NCBI GenBank assembly: GCA_943331445.1 | Contig: CALQLO010000004.1 | Location: 1-64,000, forward strand | Length of the DNA: 64,000 bases | DNA from: Akkermansia muciniphila | GTDB taxonomy: Bacteria; Verrucomicrobiota; Verrucomicrobiia; Opitutales; UBA953 | Reading direction: 5' to 3' | In this document: positions 1-11,736 of the stretch, in pieces | How the letters are laid out: every line of letters starts with the position of its first letter | How positions within the stretch are numbered: position 1 is the first letter of the stretch | Notes under the pieces: model-generated | Database searches by the model: none | The model's input: only the letters and a program-made list of their open reading frames with translations | What the model was told of the DNA's origin: nothing | Translations under genes and position numbers: made by a program

Positions 1-2
1 AC

Positions 3-1496
3 TGGGGCCGCTACGCCGGCGCCTACGCCAAGATCGACTCCCGCCCGAGCCTCAACCAGATCATCAAGACGCCGAACCTCGACCGCATCGCCGGCGAAGG
101 TGCGATCTTCCGGCACGCCTTCGAGACCGCCCCGAGCTGCACACCCTGCCGCAGCTCCCTTCTCTCAGGCCAGTATTTCTTCCGCACCCACATGGGCGCG
201 ATCCTCAACGGCGCGAAGTGGGATTCTGCCATCCCCACTTACCCGCTGATGCTCCGCGACGCGGGCTACCACATAGGCAAGAGCCACAAGGTCTGGAGTC
301 CAGGCCAGCCGGCCGATGCCCCGTACGGCGGCCAAAAATACGCCTACGAGAAGTCGGGCCGCAAATTTAACAACTTTTCCGAGAACGCCACGGAGATGGT
401 CAAGGCCGGCGCGACCTTCGCCGATGCCAAAGCCAAGCTGCTTGCCGAAGTCAGCGGTAACTTCCAGTCCTTCCTCGCCGACCGCAAGGACGGTAAGCCG
501 TTCTGCTATTGGTTCGGCCCGACGCTCACCCACCGCGCCTACGAGAAGCACAGCGGCGTCAACCTCTGGGGTATCAATCCTGACGACCTCAAAGGGAAGC
601 TGCCCTCCTTCCTGCCCGACGTCCCTGAAGTCCGTGACGACGTGGCCGACTACATGGGCGAATCCCAGGCCTGGGATGCCGGCGTAGGCGTGATCATCGC
701 CGAACTCGAGAAGCGTGGTGAACTCGACAAGACCATCTTCGTCATTAGCGGCGACCACGGCATGCCCGGCGTCCCCGGCGGCAAGTGCAACCTCTACGAC
801 CACGGCACCAACGTCGCCCTGATCGTCCGCGGTCCGGGCATCAAGGCCGGCCGCGTCATCGACGACTTCGTGAACCTGATGGACCTCGCTCCGACGTTCC
901 TCGAGCTCGGCGGGGTGCAGCCGCCTGCCGTTATGACCGGCCGCAGCATCGTCCCGCTGCTGAAGTCCGCCCAGGCCGGCCAGATCGACGCGTCCCGCAC
1001 CTGGGTCGTCACTGGCCGCGAACGCCACGTGGGTTCCGCCCGCGAAGGTAACCTCCCCTACCCGCACCGCGCGCTTCGCACCAAAGAGTTCCTCTATGTC
1101 CGTAACTTCGACCCGGACCGCTGGCCGATGGGCAGCCCGAACTTCACGTCCCGTGCTGACCTCCCTAAGTTCGAGAATATCGAAAAGGTAACCTACACGG
1201 CTTTCGCGGACATGGATGCGAGCCCGACCAAGGCCTGGGTCGTGCATCACTTCGACGACCCGCAATACAAGTGGGTCTACGATTACTCGTTCGGCAAACG
1301 TCCCGCGGAAGAACTTTACGACCTCGCGAAGGACCCGGACCAAATCAAGAACCTCGCCGCCGACCCCGCCTACGCTGGCACGCTCAAGCACATGTCCGCC
1401 CAGCTTCTCGCCACGCTCAAGCAGGTCGAAGACCCGCGCGTCGGCCCGAGCCCAGTGAAGTTCGAACTCCCGCCCTTCACCCAGCCGGGGAAGTGA
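3..1496 (+). CDS. Sulfatase, family S1 (5' end outside window)
   Basis: Hydrolyses sulfate esters, probably on polysaccharides outside the cytoplasm. The frame is open from base 3, so the N-terminus lies before the window; 497 residues are present. The cysteine-type sulfatase signature CTPCRSSLLSG is encoded with its cysteine at 138-140; that residue would be converted to formylglycine. Later blocks fit the family: a metal-site stretch ISGDHGMPG, then LYDHGTNVALIVRGPG and a DLAPTFLELGG segment. The first ATG in this frame (192) lies after the active site and is not the real start. The stop is followed by a two-armed palindrome and convergent proC. Substrate class cannot be told from what is visible. 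Confidence 0.93.
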   Translation, partial: WGRYAGAYAKIDSRPSLNQIIKTPNLDRIAGEGAIFRHAFETAPSCTPCRSSLLSGQYFFRTHMGAILNGAKWDSAIPTYPLMLRDAGYHIGKSHKVWSPGQPADAPYGGQKYAYEKSGRKFNNFSENATEMVKAGATFADAKAKLLAEVSGNFQSFLADRKDGKPFCYWFGPTLTHRAYEKHSGVNLWGINPDDLKGKLPSFLPDVPEVRDDVADYMGESQAWDAGVGVIIAELEKRGELDKTIFVISGDHGMPGVPGGKCNLYDHGTNVALIVRGPGIKAGRVIDDFVNLMDLAPTFLELGGVQPPAVMTGRSIVPLLKSAQAGQIDASRTWVVTGRERHVGSAREGNLPYPHRALRTKEFLYVRNFDPDRWPMGSPNFTSRADLPKFENIEKVTYTAFADMDASPTKAWVVHHFDDPQYKWVYDYSFGKRPAEELYDLAKDPDQIKNLAADPAYAGTLKHMSAQLLATLKQVEDPRVGPSPVKFELPPFTQPGK

Positions 1497-1518
1497 GCGG
1501 GAGTATCGAGGGTTAATA

Positions 1519-1577
1519 GGTAGGGTCACGACTGCGTCGTGACCTAGACTAGGTCAGCACGCAGTGCTGACCCTACC
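1519..1577. repeat. Two-armed palindrome, copy A
   Basis: Outer arms GGTAGGGTC (1519-1527) and GACCCTACC (1569-1577) are perfectly complementary. They enclose two perfect 9-bp hairpins: 1524-1544 with loop TGC and 1552-1572 with loop GCA. The DNA could fold as a Y or cruciform. It lies between convergent sulfatase and proC and has the same architecture as the elements at 28893 and 36994. It has no T-tract, so it is a REP-like element rather than a simple terminator. Confidence 0.8.
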
Positions 1578-1598
1578 CGCAGCCTCCGGCGGGCGCTC

Positions 1599-2402
1599 TC
1601 ACTTCTTCCCCAGCTCTTCGCCGCGCTGCTTGGCGGCGATGAGGGCGGAGGCGACGATGTCGCGGAACTTACCCGCTTCCATGGCGTCGAGGCCGGCCTT
1701 GGTCGTACCACCGGGAGAGGTCACCTGAATGCGGAGATTTTCCGGCGTCTCGCCGGTAGCCGCGAGCAGTGCCAGCGAACCGCTGAAAGTCTGGCGAACG
1801 AGGAGCTTCGCCTGTTCGGGCGAGAAGCCGAGCGCCACCGAAGCCTGTTCATAAGCGGCGACGTATTCGAAGAAGAAACCCGGACCGCTACCAGACACGG
1901 CCGTAACGGCGTCGAACATGGATTCGGGAAACTCTAGCACCGGACCGAGGCCCGAAAGAATGGCGTCCACAATCTTGGCATCCGCGGCGGCCAAAGGCGT
2001 GGCGGAGCAACGTGCGCTGATGCCCTGACCGACCGCTCCAGGCGTATTAGGCATGGCCCGGGCGACATTACGGGCGGAAGCGAAGAAGGTGCCAATCGTG
2101 GCCAGACGCGTGCCGGCGAGAATGGAGAGCACGAGCTTACCCTGCGCGAGCGTGGCGTAGGACTTATCGAGATCCGCGAACTGTTGCGGCTTGCAGGCCA
2201 GTACGATGGCGTCGGCACCGGCAAGGAGTTCAGCGGGCGTCGAGGCCACCCGCACCCCGGTGGCCTTGGACAGGTCGACGGCGGTGGAATCGTTACCACC
2301 GATGACGGTGATGTCGGCCGGGGCGCAGGCACCCGAGCGAAGCAGCCCCTGCACCATGGCACCTGCCATGCGTCCGGAACCGATGAAAGCGAGTTTAGGC
2401 AT
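1599..2402 (-). CDS. proC: Pyrroline-5-carboxylate reductase
   Basis: Last step of proline synthesis: NAD(P)H-dependent reduction of 1-pyrroline-5-carboxylate to proline in the cytoplasm. The 267-residue length is normal. The N-terminus LAFIGSGRMAGAM is a Rossmann dinucleotide loop. The C-terminal family signature VTSPGGTTKAGLDAME is present, as is the AMPNTPG segment of the active-site region. It starts two bases after the hemL stop, so the two genes are probably co-transcribed from the hemL side, although their pathways are unrelated. Confidence 0.96.
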   Translation of the reverse strand: MPKLAFIGSGRMAGAMVQGLLRSGACAPADITVIGGNDSTAVDLSKATGVRVASTPAELLAGADAIVLACKPQQFADLDKSYATLAQGKLVLSILAGTRLATIGTFFASARNVARAMPNTPGAVGQGISARCSATPLAAADAKIVDAILSGLGPVLEFPESMFDAVTAVSGSGPGFFFEYVAAYEQASVALGFSPEQAKLLVRQTFSGSLALLAATGETPENLRIQVTSPGGTTKAGLDAMEAGKFRDIVASALIAAKQRGEELGKK

Positions 2403-2404
2403 AA

Positions 2405-3682
2405 TCAGAGAGTGCGGACCGCAGCATCGAGAATTTCGCAGGCCTTGTCGATGTCCTTGCCTTCATGGGCCGTGGACAAGAACGCGGTCTCGTAAGGCGA
2501 AGGCGCGAGGTAGACGCCGTGATCGAGCGCATAGCGGAAGACCTTGCGGTAGAGGTCGCCGTTGGAGGCGATGGCTTGGTCGTAGTTGCGCACCTTCTGG
2601 GTATTGAAAAAGAGTGAGAACATCGAGCCGACCTGCGGGACCTGCAGCGGGATGCCCTTGGCCTGGGCGGCGGCGAGCAACGTATCGCGCACGCGCCGTC
2701 CGAGGACATCGAGACGTGCGTAAGGATTCTGGGACTTTAACTTACGGACCGCGGCGAGACCAGCGGCCATCGCGAGTGGATTACCCGAGAGCGTGCCGGC
2801 CTGATAGACCGGGCCGAGTGGAGCGAGCTTATCCATGATCTCGGCTTTACCACCGAAGGCACCGACCGGCAGGCCGCCACCGATAATTTTGCCCAAGCAG
2901 ACCAAATCAGGGACGACGTCATGCAGACCCTGCGTGCCTGCGAGCGAGAGGCGAAAGCCTGTCATCACTTCATCAAAGATGAGTACCGTGCTGTGCTTCG
3001 TGCAGAGCTCGCGGAGACCAGCGAGGAAACCCGCGTCGGGCAGAATCAGCCCGACATTGGCGGGAAACGGCTCGACGATGAGGCCAGCAATCTGGCCTTG
3101 GTTGGCATCGAAGAGTGCCGCGAGAGCCGGGAGGTTATTATATTCCGCGACGAGCGTGTCGGCTGCGGTACCCGGCGTGACGCCCGCCGAATCCGGGTTG
3201 CCCTGCGTGAGCGCGCCGGAGCCAGCCTTCACGAGGAGCGAATCGACGTGACCGTGGTAGCAGCCGGAGAACTTGATAATCTTATGGCGACCCGTGTAGC
3301 CACGCGCGAGGCGGATGGCGGACATGGTGGCTTCGGTGCCGCTATTAGTCATACGGACCTTCTTCACCGCCGGGACGCAGGCGAGGAGGAGCTCGGCCAT
3401 CTCGACCTCAAGCGGGTTGGGGGTGCCGAAACTTGTACCGCGATCGAGGGCCTCCCGGACCGCGGCACGGATATCGGGGTCGTTATGGCCGTGGATGGCC
3501 GGACCCCAGGTCAGGACGAAATCAATCAACTCTTGGTCGTCGGCCGTCGTCAGGTGGGCACCGTTGGCCGATTTAGTGAAAAAAGGCGTTCCTCCGACCG
3601 AACGAAAGGCCCGGACGGGGGAATTGACGCCGCCAGGAATCATCGCGAGGGCGCGCTGGAAGAGCTGCTCAGAGGTATTCAC
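2405..3682 (-). CDS. hemL: Glutamate-1-semialdehyde 2,1-aminomutase
   Basis: PLP enzyme converting glutamate-1-semialdehyde to 5-aminolevulinate (C5 route of tetrapyrrole synthesis). Family blocks include [11 protein letters not shown] near the N-terminus, [11 protein letters not shown], the FDEVMTGFR metal/PLP region, and the Schiff-base lysine in [16 protein letters not shown]. The frame extends upstream to a TTG at 3775, but those residues are low-complexity and not HemL-like. The GTG at 3682 begins [11 protein letters not shown], matching the usual HemL start and giving 425 residues. No Shine-Dalgarno is visible for either start. hemB, hemC and hemD are elsewhere in the window, so heme genes are dispersed. 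Confidence 0.93.
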   Translation of the reverse strand: MNTSEQLFQRALAMIPGGVNSPVRAFRSVGGTPFFTKSANGAHLTTADDQELIDFVLTWGPAIHGHNDPDIRAAVREALDRGTSFGTPNPLEVEMAELLLACVPAVKKVRMTNSGTEATMSAIRLARGYTGRHKIIKFSGCYHGHVDSLLVKAGSGALTQGNPDSAGVTPGTAADTLVAEYNNLPALAALFDANQGQIAGLIVEPFPANVGLILPDAGFLAGLRELCTKHSTVLIFDEVMTGFRLSLAGTQGLHDVVPDLVCLGKIIGGGLPVGAFGGKAEIMDKLAPLGPVYQAGTLSGNPLAMAAGLAAVRKLKSQNPYARLDVLGRRVRDTLLAAAQAKGIPLQVPQVGSMFSLFFNTQKVRNYDQAIASNGDLYRKVFRYALDHGVYLAPSPYETAFLSTAHEGKDIDKACEILDAAVRTL

Positions 3683-3808
3683 GGCGGAATCTGATGAAGA
3701 AACCGGGGGGCTGGGCAAGGGCTGAGTCGAGACGCCACCCGGAGTTGGCAATAAAACCCATAAAATCCTGTTCAACCCGAAGGACTGACCTAGTCTGCCG
3801 AGACCCCG

Positions 3809-6214
3809 ATGCGCCGAAGTTTCGCCCTTCCCCGCTCCCTCCTCCCAGCCTTGCTCGGGGTGACCATCCTTTGTGCCGAGCCACCCAAAGAGCTGAAGCC
3901 CTTTCTACAGAAGCACTGCAATGACTGCCATGACGCCGAGAGCAACAAAGGCGGACTCGACCTGACCAAACTCGGAGCCGACCTCAGCCAGCCGGAAGCC
4001 ATGGCCAAATGGGTGCGCATCTTCGACCGCGTCGACCAAGGCGAGATGCCACCGAAGAAAAAAGCCAAGCCGGATCCGCTCGAAAAATCCCTCTTCAGCA
4101 AAACCCTCGCGACCGGCATCACCATCGTCGATCGAGCCAACAAGGCGACCGTACTCCGTCGCCTGAATCGCAATGAGTTCGAGCAAACGCTCAATGATCT
4201 CCTTGGCGTCAACGAAGAGCTCACCCCCTTATTGCCGGAGGATGGTCGCGCCCAAGGTTTTGATAAAGTTGGCGAAGCGCTCGACCTCTCCTCGGTCCAC
4301 CTACAACGCACGATGGATGCGGCTCGCCAGGCGTTAAACGCCGCCATGAACAAGGGGGACGCCCCCGTGAAGACCGACATCACCATCGGCTTCGCCGATG
4401 GCCGCAATGCACAACATATCGGCAAAAGCTGGCATAAACTTGATGACGGCAGCGTCGTGGTCTTCAGCGAAGGCGGCTACCCGGCCGTGATGGCGGACTT
4501 CGAGGCGACCGTCCCAGGCCTGTATCGTGTGACCTTGAGCGGCCGCTCCTTCCAGAACACCAAGCCCGTCATGGCGACGATCTTCACCGGGGCATTCGGC
4601 TCAGGCACCCCGACCCGATTCTTGAGCACCCAGGAATTCTCCGTCGAAGGCTCGGAGATCAAACTCGAGTTGCAACTCAAGGCCCGGGACAAGGTGCGAC
4701 TCTTCCCTTCCCTTCGCGAGTTCGACTACAACATGAATCAGAAAACCGGCCCCGGAAAATATCCCGGCCCGGGACTCGCCCTAAAACCCATGCGCGTCGA
4801 AGGACCGCTCGTACCACAATGGCCCGGCCTGGGACATAAATTGATGTTCGGAGACCTACCGAATGCGCCCACGGCCGAGGCGGCCAAGCGCATGAAATAT
4901 GAACGCCGGCGCACCCAGCAGATGTATGAAACGACGAGCACCCAACCTTCGGTGGACGGCTCGCGTCTCATTAAAGGCTTCATGGCCCGCGTCTCACGGG
5001 AAAAATCAGCCGCCGACCAGGCTGACCCCTACATCAAACTTTTTGAAAGCGAACTCAAGAGCGGCTCCTCCTTTGAGGAATCACTGATGACCGCCTACAC
5101 CGCGGTACTCTGCTCGCCAGCGAACCTCTACTTCCATGAGCGATCCGGACGCCTCGATGCCTGGGCCGTCGCCTCCCGTCTCAGTTACATGCTCTGGGGC
5201 ACCGCTCCCGATGCCGAACTGCGCCTTAATGCCGAAAGTGGGGCCCTGCTCAAACCCGCCACCCTCCGCGCCCAAACTGACCGGCTCATCGCCGACCCCC
5301 GCTCCCAGCGCTTCGTCTCCGACTTCACCGACCAATGGCTCTCCCTGCGAAATATCGAGCTCACGACCCCGGATAAACAACTCTATCCCGAGTTCGACGA
5401 CGCATTGAAGTCAGCCATGGTGGAAGAGACGCGCCGCTTCTTCGCCGAGATTCTCGCGAAGAATCTCAATACGACCAACTTTCTGGATTCCGATTGGACG
5501 ATCTTAAATAACCGTCTCGCCCGGCACTACGGCATCCCCGGCGTCGAGGGCGTCGCGTTTCGAAAAGTCGCGCTCAAGCCCGAGTTCCACCGCGGGGGTA
5601 TTCTCACGCACGCCAGCATCCTGAAAGTCTCTGCCAACGGAAACAACACGTCACCCGTCGTCCGCGGTGCGTGGGTACTCGATCGCATCCTCGGCACCCC
5701 GCCGCCGCCGCCGCCGCCCGGCATTCCTGGCGTCGAACCCGATATCCGTGGAGCGACCACCTTGCGCCAGTCCCTCGAGAAACACCGCACCATCGAAAGC
5801 TGTAACAGTTGTCACGCCAAGATTGACCCGCCTGGCTTCGCCCTGGAGAACTACGACGTCGAGGGTGGCTGGCAGACGAACTACCGCAGCCTAGGCAAGC
5901 AGTTCAAGTCACCCCCCGATATCAAACGCGTCCAATGGCGCGTTGGGCCGCCCGTGGATGCCTCTGGCACCACAGCCGACGGCAAGAACTTCACCAACCT
6001 CAGCGAGTTCAAACAAAAAGTCCTGCTCGCGAAGCCCGAGACCTTCACCCTCGCCCTGGCGCGCAAGCTCGCTGCTTACGGAAGCGGCCGGGCGATGGGT
6101 TTCTCCGATCGCACCGAACTCGAACGCATTACCCATGAGACCTTCACGCACGGTAATGGCCTGCGCGATCTCATCCATGGCATCGTCCAGAGCGAAATCT
6201 TTTTAAACAAATGA
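3809..6214 (+). CDS. Secreted DUF1592/DUF1588-type cytochrome c protein
   Basis: 801-residue exported protein of a class abundant in Planctomycetes and Verrucomicrobia; biochemical role undetermined. After a signal peptide there is a planctomycete-type cytochrome domain with heme motif CNDCH (residues 37-41) and MPPKKK as likely distal ligand. Then come a DUF1587-like segment ([18 protein letters not shown]), DUF1595/DUF1592 regions, DUF1588 with the conserved proline run and a second CxxCH (CNSCH, 665-669), and a C-terminal DUF1585-like region. The two CxxCH motifs could make it di-heme. It overlaps the DUF1552 gene by 4 bp, the pairing usual for this family, which implies a joint extracytoplasmic function. 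Confidence 0.9.
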   Translation: MRRSFALPRSLLPALLGVTILCAEPPKELKPFLQKHCNDCHDAESNKGGLDLTKLGADLSQPEAMAKWVRIFDRVDQGEMPPKKKAKPDPLEKSLFSKTLATGITIVDRANKATVLRRLNRNEFEQTLNDLLGVNEELTPLLPEDGRAQGFDKVGEALDLSSVHLQRTMDAARQALNAAMNKGDAPVKTDITIGFADGRNAQHIGKSWHKLDDGSVVVFSEGGYPAVMADFEATVPGLYRVTLSGRSFQNTKPVMATIFTGAFGSGTPTRFLSTQEFSVEGSEIKLELQLKARDKVRLFPSLREFDYNMNQKTGPGKYPGPGLALKPMRVEGPLVPQWPGLGHKLMFGDLPNAPTAEAAKRMKYERRRTQQMYETTSTQPSVDGSRLIKGFMARVSREKSAADQADPYIKLFESELKSGSSFEESLMTAYTAVLCSPANLYFHERSGRLDAWAVASRLSYMLWGTAPDAELRLNAESGALLKPATLRAQTDRLIADPRSQRFVSDFTDQWLSLRNIELTTPDKQLYPEFDDALKSAMVEETRRFFAEILAKNLNTTNFLDSDWTILNNRLARHYGIPGVEGVAFRKVALKPEFHRGGILTHASILKVSANGNNTSPVVRGAWVLDRILGTPPPPPPPGIPGVEPDIRGATTLRQSLEKHRTIESCNSCHAKIDPPGFALENYDVEGGWQTNYRSLGKQFKSPPDIKRVQWRVGPPVDASGTTADGKNFTNLSEFKQKVLLAKPETFTLALARKLAAYGSGRAMGFSDRTELERITHETFTHGNGLRDLIHGIVQSEIFLNK
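5697..5719 (+). repeat. In-frame CCG microsatellite
   Basis: About six CCG triplets encode the seven-proline run of the DUF1588 region. The proline run is a family feature, and a triplet repeat cannot switch the frame, so it is probably structural rather than phase-variable. Confidence 0.7.
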
Positions 6215-7524
6215 ACGCCCCACACATCGCCACCAAGACACGCCTCGACCGGCGCGCTTTCCTACGCAACACGGGCTTGCTCCTCACGCTGCCCTGGCTC
6301 GAGGCCATGGTCCCCAGCTTCGCTAATGCCGCGGAGACGCGCGCCGCGACGACTCAACCTCGGCGCTTCTTGGCGATGAATTACAGCCTCGGCTTCCACG
6401 TCCCCCTGCTTGTGCCGAAGGAAGAAGGCGCCGACTACGTGCCCTCGTTCTATCTCGAAGCTCTCCAAGCCCACCGCAAGGATTTCACCGTCTTCTCGGG
6501 AATCTCACACGATGAACAGAATGGCGCCGACGGCCACACCTCGGAGCTCACCTGGCTGACATCTGCGAAACACCCTGGCTTGCCCGGCTTCCGCAACACC
6601 ATCTCGCTCGACCAATTGCTGGTGCAGAAACTCAGCCCAGACACACGCTTCACCTCCCTCGCGCTCTCCGCTGGTTCCAATGGCTCACTCTCGTGGACGA
6701 TGAACGGCGTCAACCTTCCGGCCGAGTCGACGCCTTCGCGCCTCTTCCAGCTCCTGTTCGTCAACGGCAGCCCCACCGAGGTCCAGCGCCAGCTCCGCGA
6801 CCTGCAACGCGGGCGCAGCATCCTCGACACCCTCAACGGCGAAGCGAAGAAGATGAATGCCAACCTTGGCCCGCGGGATAAAGAGAAGGTCGACCAGTAC
6901 TTCACCAGCGTCCGCGAACTCGAAGCACGCCTGCTCTCATCTTCGGCCTGGGCGACCCGCCCGAAGCCGAAAGTCGACGTCAAGCCGCCCACGGACATCA
7001 CCGATCGCAACGACATCATCGCGAAGACTCGCCTGATGCATGACTTAATTGCCCTCACTTTCCAGACGGACTCCACCCGCTTCATCACCTACAGCGCGGG
7101 CGGCGGCAATAGCCCGAAGATTGAAGGGGTCACGCACGAGTGGCACAACCTCTCCCACCACGGCCAGGACGAGACCAAAATCGAAGAACTCCGCCTTATC
7201 GAACGCGCGGAGTTCAATGAAATCGGCCGACTCCTCGGGCTCCTCAAGGGCGTCAAGGAAGGCCGCGGAACCTTGCTCGACAACACGATTGTCATGGCGG
7301 GAAGTAATCTCGGCAACGCCAGCTCACACAGCTCGCGCGACCTCCCGCTCATCCTCGCAGGAGGCGGTTTCCGTCACGGCAAACACGTCGTCGCCGGCGG
7401 CAAGGGCAACGACAACGCCCGCTTCGCCAATCTTTTCGTGCAAATCGCGCACCGGATGGACGTCGGGCTCGAGAAATTCGGCAGCAGCAATGCTCGCAGT
7501 ATCAAAGGCTTCGAACTCGCTTAA
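6211..7524 (+). CDS. DUF1552 secreted protein (Tat signal)
   Basis: 437-residue protein of the DUF1552 family, regularly found beside DUF1592 proteins. The N-terminus has a twin-arginine motif (DRRAFLRNTG) followed by a hydrophobic stretch, so it is probably exported folded. Family segments include FTVFSGISHDEQN, DGHTSELTWLT and a C-terminal GRGTLLDNTIVMAGSNLG block resembling sulfatase-like or alkaline-phosphatase-like folds. The start overlaps the upstream stop as ATGA, implying translational coupling. Reaction unknown. No CxxCH heme motif is present in this partner. Confidence 0.88.
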   Translation: MNAPHIATKTRLDRRAFLRNTGLLLTLPWLEAMVPSFANAAETRAATTQPRRFLAMNYSLGFHVPLLVPKEEGADYVPSFYLEALQAHRKDFTVFSGISHDEQNGADGHTSELTWLTSAKHPGLPGFRNTISLDQLLVQKLSPDTRFTSLALSAGSNGSLSWTMNGVNLPAESTPSRLFQLLFVNGSPTEVQRQLRDLQRGRSILDTLNGEAKKMNANLGPRDKEKVDQYFTSVRELEARLLSSSAWATRPKPKVDVKPPTDITDRNDIIAKTRLMHDLIALTFQTDSTRFITYSAGGGNSPKIEGVTHEWHNLSHHGQDETKIEELRLIERAEFNEIGRLLGLLKGVKEGRGTLLDNTIVMAGSNLGNASSHSSRDLPLILAGGGFRHGKHVVAGGKGNDNARFANLFVQIAHRMDVGLEKFGSSNARSIKGFELA

Positions 7525-7527
7525 CGC

Positions 7528-8460
7528 ATGCGACTCGCGCTGCTCGTCAGCCTAGCGGCCTTACAGACCTTCGCGGTCGAGACTTGGGTGGCCGCTGGCT
7601 ATGGCGGTCGGCGCATGATTTCGCACGATGGCCTGAAGTGGGAGATTACCGAGGAATGGGGCGTCGATGGGAAAGATGATAGCAATAACCTGATCAGCGC
7701 GGCGTACGGTGCGGGCAAGTTCGTGGTCGTCGGCGGTGGCGGCTGGAGCCGCGACACCCAAGCGGGCCACATCCTAACTTCGCCGGACGGCGTCAAATGG
7801 ACCGAGGTCAAGAAGCTCCCCTTCCGAGTCAGCCCGCTCGTCTATGCGGGCAAGCGTTTCATTGCCGGTGGCCCTGATCGCACGCTTTGGTTTTCCGATG
7901 ACGGTACCAATTGGACCCAAGGCGGACAGGCCAAAGCCGAAGGTATTCCGAGCTGGGCTCTCTGGTTCCGCCAAGGTGCCTATGGCAACGGCGTCTATGT
8001 CTTCATGGGCGAAGCGGGCGCCAAGAAGGAATTCTTTTGGTGCATGCGCACGACGGACGGCACCAAGGTCGACTTCCGGGCCGACCTTCCCCAGCTGCGT
8101 TCATTGGCCTTCGGCAACAAACTCTTCGTCGCCGTGGGCAACGGAGCTATCGTAACTTCCGTCGACGGCAAAGACTGGCTGAAGCAGGAACGCCCGGTGG
8201 ACGAAAAACTGGATTGGATTCAGTGGACGGGTAAACAGTTCCTCGCCGGCGGCGGCAAGGTCACCCTCACATCGACGGATGGAAAAACCTGGCAGCCCTC
8301 TACGATTCGGGCGCCTGGGCGGATCGTCTGGACAGATGGGCAACGCTTCATCGCTAGCTCCTGGCCAGGAAAAATGTTCTTCTCTGCTGACGGCAAGACC
8401 TGGCAGCAATCCGCTGCGATGACGCCCAACGGCATCAACGCCGTGGTCAAAGCCCCGTAA
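7528..8460 (+). CDS. Secreted BNR/Asp-box repeat beta-propeller protein
   Basis: 310 residues with a signal peptide (MRLALLVSLAALQTFA) and repeated S-x-DG-x-x-W units (ISHDGLKW, TSPDGVKW, FSDDGTNW, TSVDGKDW, TSTDGKTW, FSADGKTW), the pattern of BNR/Asp-box or Ycf48-like propellers. At least six blades are countable. It begins three bases after the DUF1552 stop, so it is probably the third gene of that transcript. It could bind a sugar or act as a scaffold for the DUF1592/DUF1552 proteins. No catalytic sialidase arginine triad was recognised, so no enzyme function is claimed. Confidence 0.75.
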   Translation: MRLALLVSLAALQTFAVETWVAAGYGGRRMISHDGLKWEITEEWGVDGKDDSNNLISAAYGAGKFVVVGGGGWSRDTQAGHILTSPDGVKWTEVKKLPFRVSPLVYAGKRFIAGGPDRTLWFSDDGTNWTQGGQAKAEGIPSWALWFRQGAYGNGVYVFMGEAGAKKEFFWCMRTTDGTKVDFRADLPQLRSLAFGNKLFVAVGNGAIVTSVDGKDWLKQERPVDEKLDWIQWTGKQFLAGGGKVTLTSTDGKTWQPSTIRAPGRIVWTDGQRFIASSWPGKMFFSADGKTWQQSAAMTPNGINAVVKAP

Positions 8461-8463
8461 ACA

Positions 8464-8497
8464 AAAGGGCCGGAGTCTGGCAACTCCGGCCCTTTGA
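8464..8497. terminator. Bidirectional intrinsic terminator
   Basis: Perfect 13-bp arms (8464-8476 and 8483-8495) with loop CTGGCA, flanked by A-rich and T-rich ends, between convergent BNR gene and dnaK. The minus-strand read gives CCCTTTTGTTT. Confidence 0.85.
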
Positions 8498-8506
8498 TAT
8501 ATCAGC

Positions 8507-8549
8507 CTATCCCTAGCGCAGGCTCTATCCCTGCGCAGCTACGCTGCGC
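8507..8549. repeat. Overlapping alternative hairpins beside dnaK stop
   Basis: Two tandem copies of CTATCCCT(A)GCGCAG (8507-8521, 8525-8538) are followed by GCTACGCTGCGC. They form two mutually exclusive stems: GCGCAGG/CCTGCGC (8516-8522 with 8530-8536) and GCGCAGC/GCTGCGC (8533-8539 with 8543-8549, loop TAC). The structure ends exactly at the dnaK stop codon. Confidence 0.6.
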
Positions 8550-10502
<1,953 letters not shown>

Positions 10503-10715
10503 ATGTTGTTTTGGTAGATAGGTTCTGTCCTCTTATTGGCAGGGCGTGTGCCAACGGAAAAACCCGATATTTATTTGATTTTCAAAGGTGGTAGCCCGGG
10601 CAAAAGTGCCCCTGACGGGTCAATATGACAAAGTGTCCCACCGCTCCCCGTCCCACCTGCCGACAAAGGCTTCGCCGTTGCCCTACCCCATGGGTTACCC
10701 TATCTAGACCCACTG

Positions 10716-11726
10716 ATGTCGGCCCCCCTCGATCAATCCATCCGCCTCCGACGCCTCCGTGCGACGGCTGGCATTCGTGCCATGCTCGGCGAAACGGTCG
10801 TCGAACCCCGCCACCTCATCCAGCCGCTGTTCGTGACCGACGGTGAGGTCGCTGAGCCTGTCGGCTCCTTGCCCGGCGTCAGCCGCATCCCACTTTCTCA
10901 GTTAGCGGCCAAGTGTGCTGAGCTCCAGTTGCTCGGTATCCATGGCGTAGCGCTCTTCCCGAAAGTCGACGCGAGCCGCAAGACCGCCGAAGGCGCCGAA
11001 GCACTCAACCCCTCGAACCTCGCCTTCCGGGCCATCCGCGAAGTGAAGGCCAAGTCGCCCGGCACGGTGATTTTCGCCGACATCGCCCTAGACCCTTACA
11101 CCACGCATGGACACGACGGCATCCTGAACGCCGCCGGCACCGACGTGGACAATGACCATACCGTTGAAGCGCTCGTGAAGATGTCGCTCTTCACCGCCCA
11201 GGCCGGCGCCGATTTCGTGGCCCCGTCCGACATGATGGACGGACGCGTGAAGGCGATCCGCAAGGCACTCGATATCTCCGGCCACACCGGCACTGGCATC
11301 CTCGCCTACTCCGCCAAGTTCGCCTCCGCCTTCTATGGACCGTTCCGCGACGCCATCGGCAGCGCCCGCAAGGCTGGCGAAGCCCCGATTTCGAAGGCCA
11401 CCTATCAGATGAATCCGGCCAACCGCCGCGAGGCCGCTCGTGAGGCGATTCTCGATGCGGAAGAAGGTGCCGACCTCCTGATGGTGAAGCCCGCGGGCGC
11501 CTACCTCGACATCATCCGCGACCTACGCGAGTCGACGAGCCTGCCAATCGCCGCTTACCAAGTCTCGGGCGAATACGCCCAACTGCACGCCGCCGCCGAG
11601 AAAGGCTGGCTCGACCTCCGCGCCACGCGCGACGAGTCGCTCCTCGCCATCCGCCGCGCTGGGGCCGACGTGATTCTGACTTACTTCGCGGAGGCCTATG
11701 CTCGCGATTTCGCTGCGAAAAAGTGA
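10716..11726 (+). CDS. hemB: Delta-aminolevulinic acid dehydratase
   Basis: Condenses two 5-aminolevulinates to porphobilinogen. 336 residues. The active-site lysine regions are visible (APSDMMDGRV, YSAKFASAFYGPFRDA, LMVKPAGAYLDI). The metal-site segment reads ADIALDPYTTHGHDG, with aspartates where zinc enzymes have cysteines, which places it in the magnesium-type, cysteine-free class. A weak promoter-like pair, TTGCCC (10678) and TATCTA (10701) with 17-bp spacing, sits just upstream and would leave almost no leader. No Shine-Dalgarno. The next gene begins 10 bases after the stop. Confidence 0.97.
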   Translation: MSAPLDQSIRLRRLRATAGIRAMLGETVVEPRHLIQPLFVTDGEVAEPVGSLPGVSRIPLSQLAAKCAELQLLGIHGVALFPKVDASRKTAEGAEALNPSNLAFRAIREVKAKSPGTVIFADIALDPYTTHGHDGILNAAGTDVDNDHTVEALVKMSLFTAQAGADFVAPSDMMDGRVKAIRKALDISGHTGTGILAYSAKFASAFYGPFRDAIGSARKAGEAPISKATYQMNPANRREAAREAILDAEEGADLLMVKPAGAYLDIIRDLRESTSLPIAAYQVSGEYAQLHAAAEKGWLDLRATRDESLLAIRRAGADVILTYFAEAYARDFAAKK

Positions 11727-11736
11727 GGAGATAAAC

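Noticed and set aside
165-1529. 454-codon open frame antisense to the sulfatase
   Set aside because: Shadow of a high-GC gene; the sense frame has the sulfatase signature, the antisense product has no recognisable motif.
2921-3694. 257-codon open frame antisense to hemL
   Set aside because: Overlaps HemL catalytic regions entirely; no motif of its own.
5697-5719. CCG repeat as a phase-variation switch
   Set aside because: Triplet changes do not shift the frame, and the proline run is a usual feature of this protein family.
10503-10715. CIRCE element or sigma-32 promoter for dnaK
   Set aside because: No TTAGCACTC/GAGTGCTAA repeat and no CTTGAAA-CCCCAT pair; only a TTGGCA/TGCCAA inverted repeat is present.
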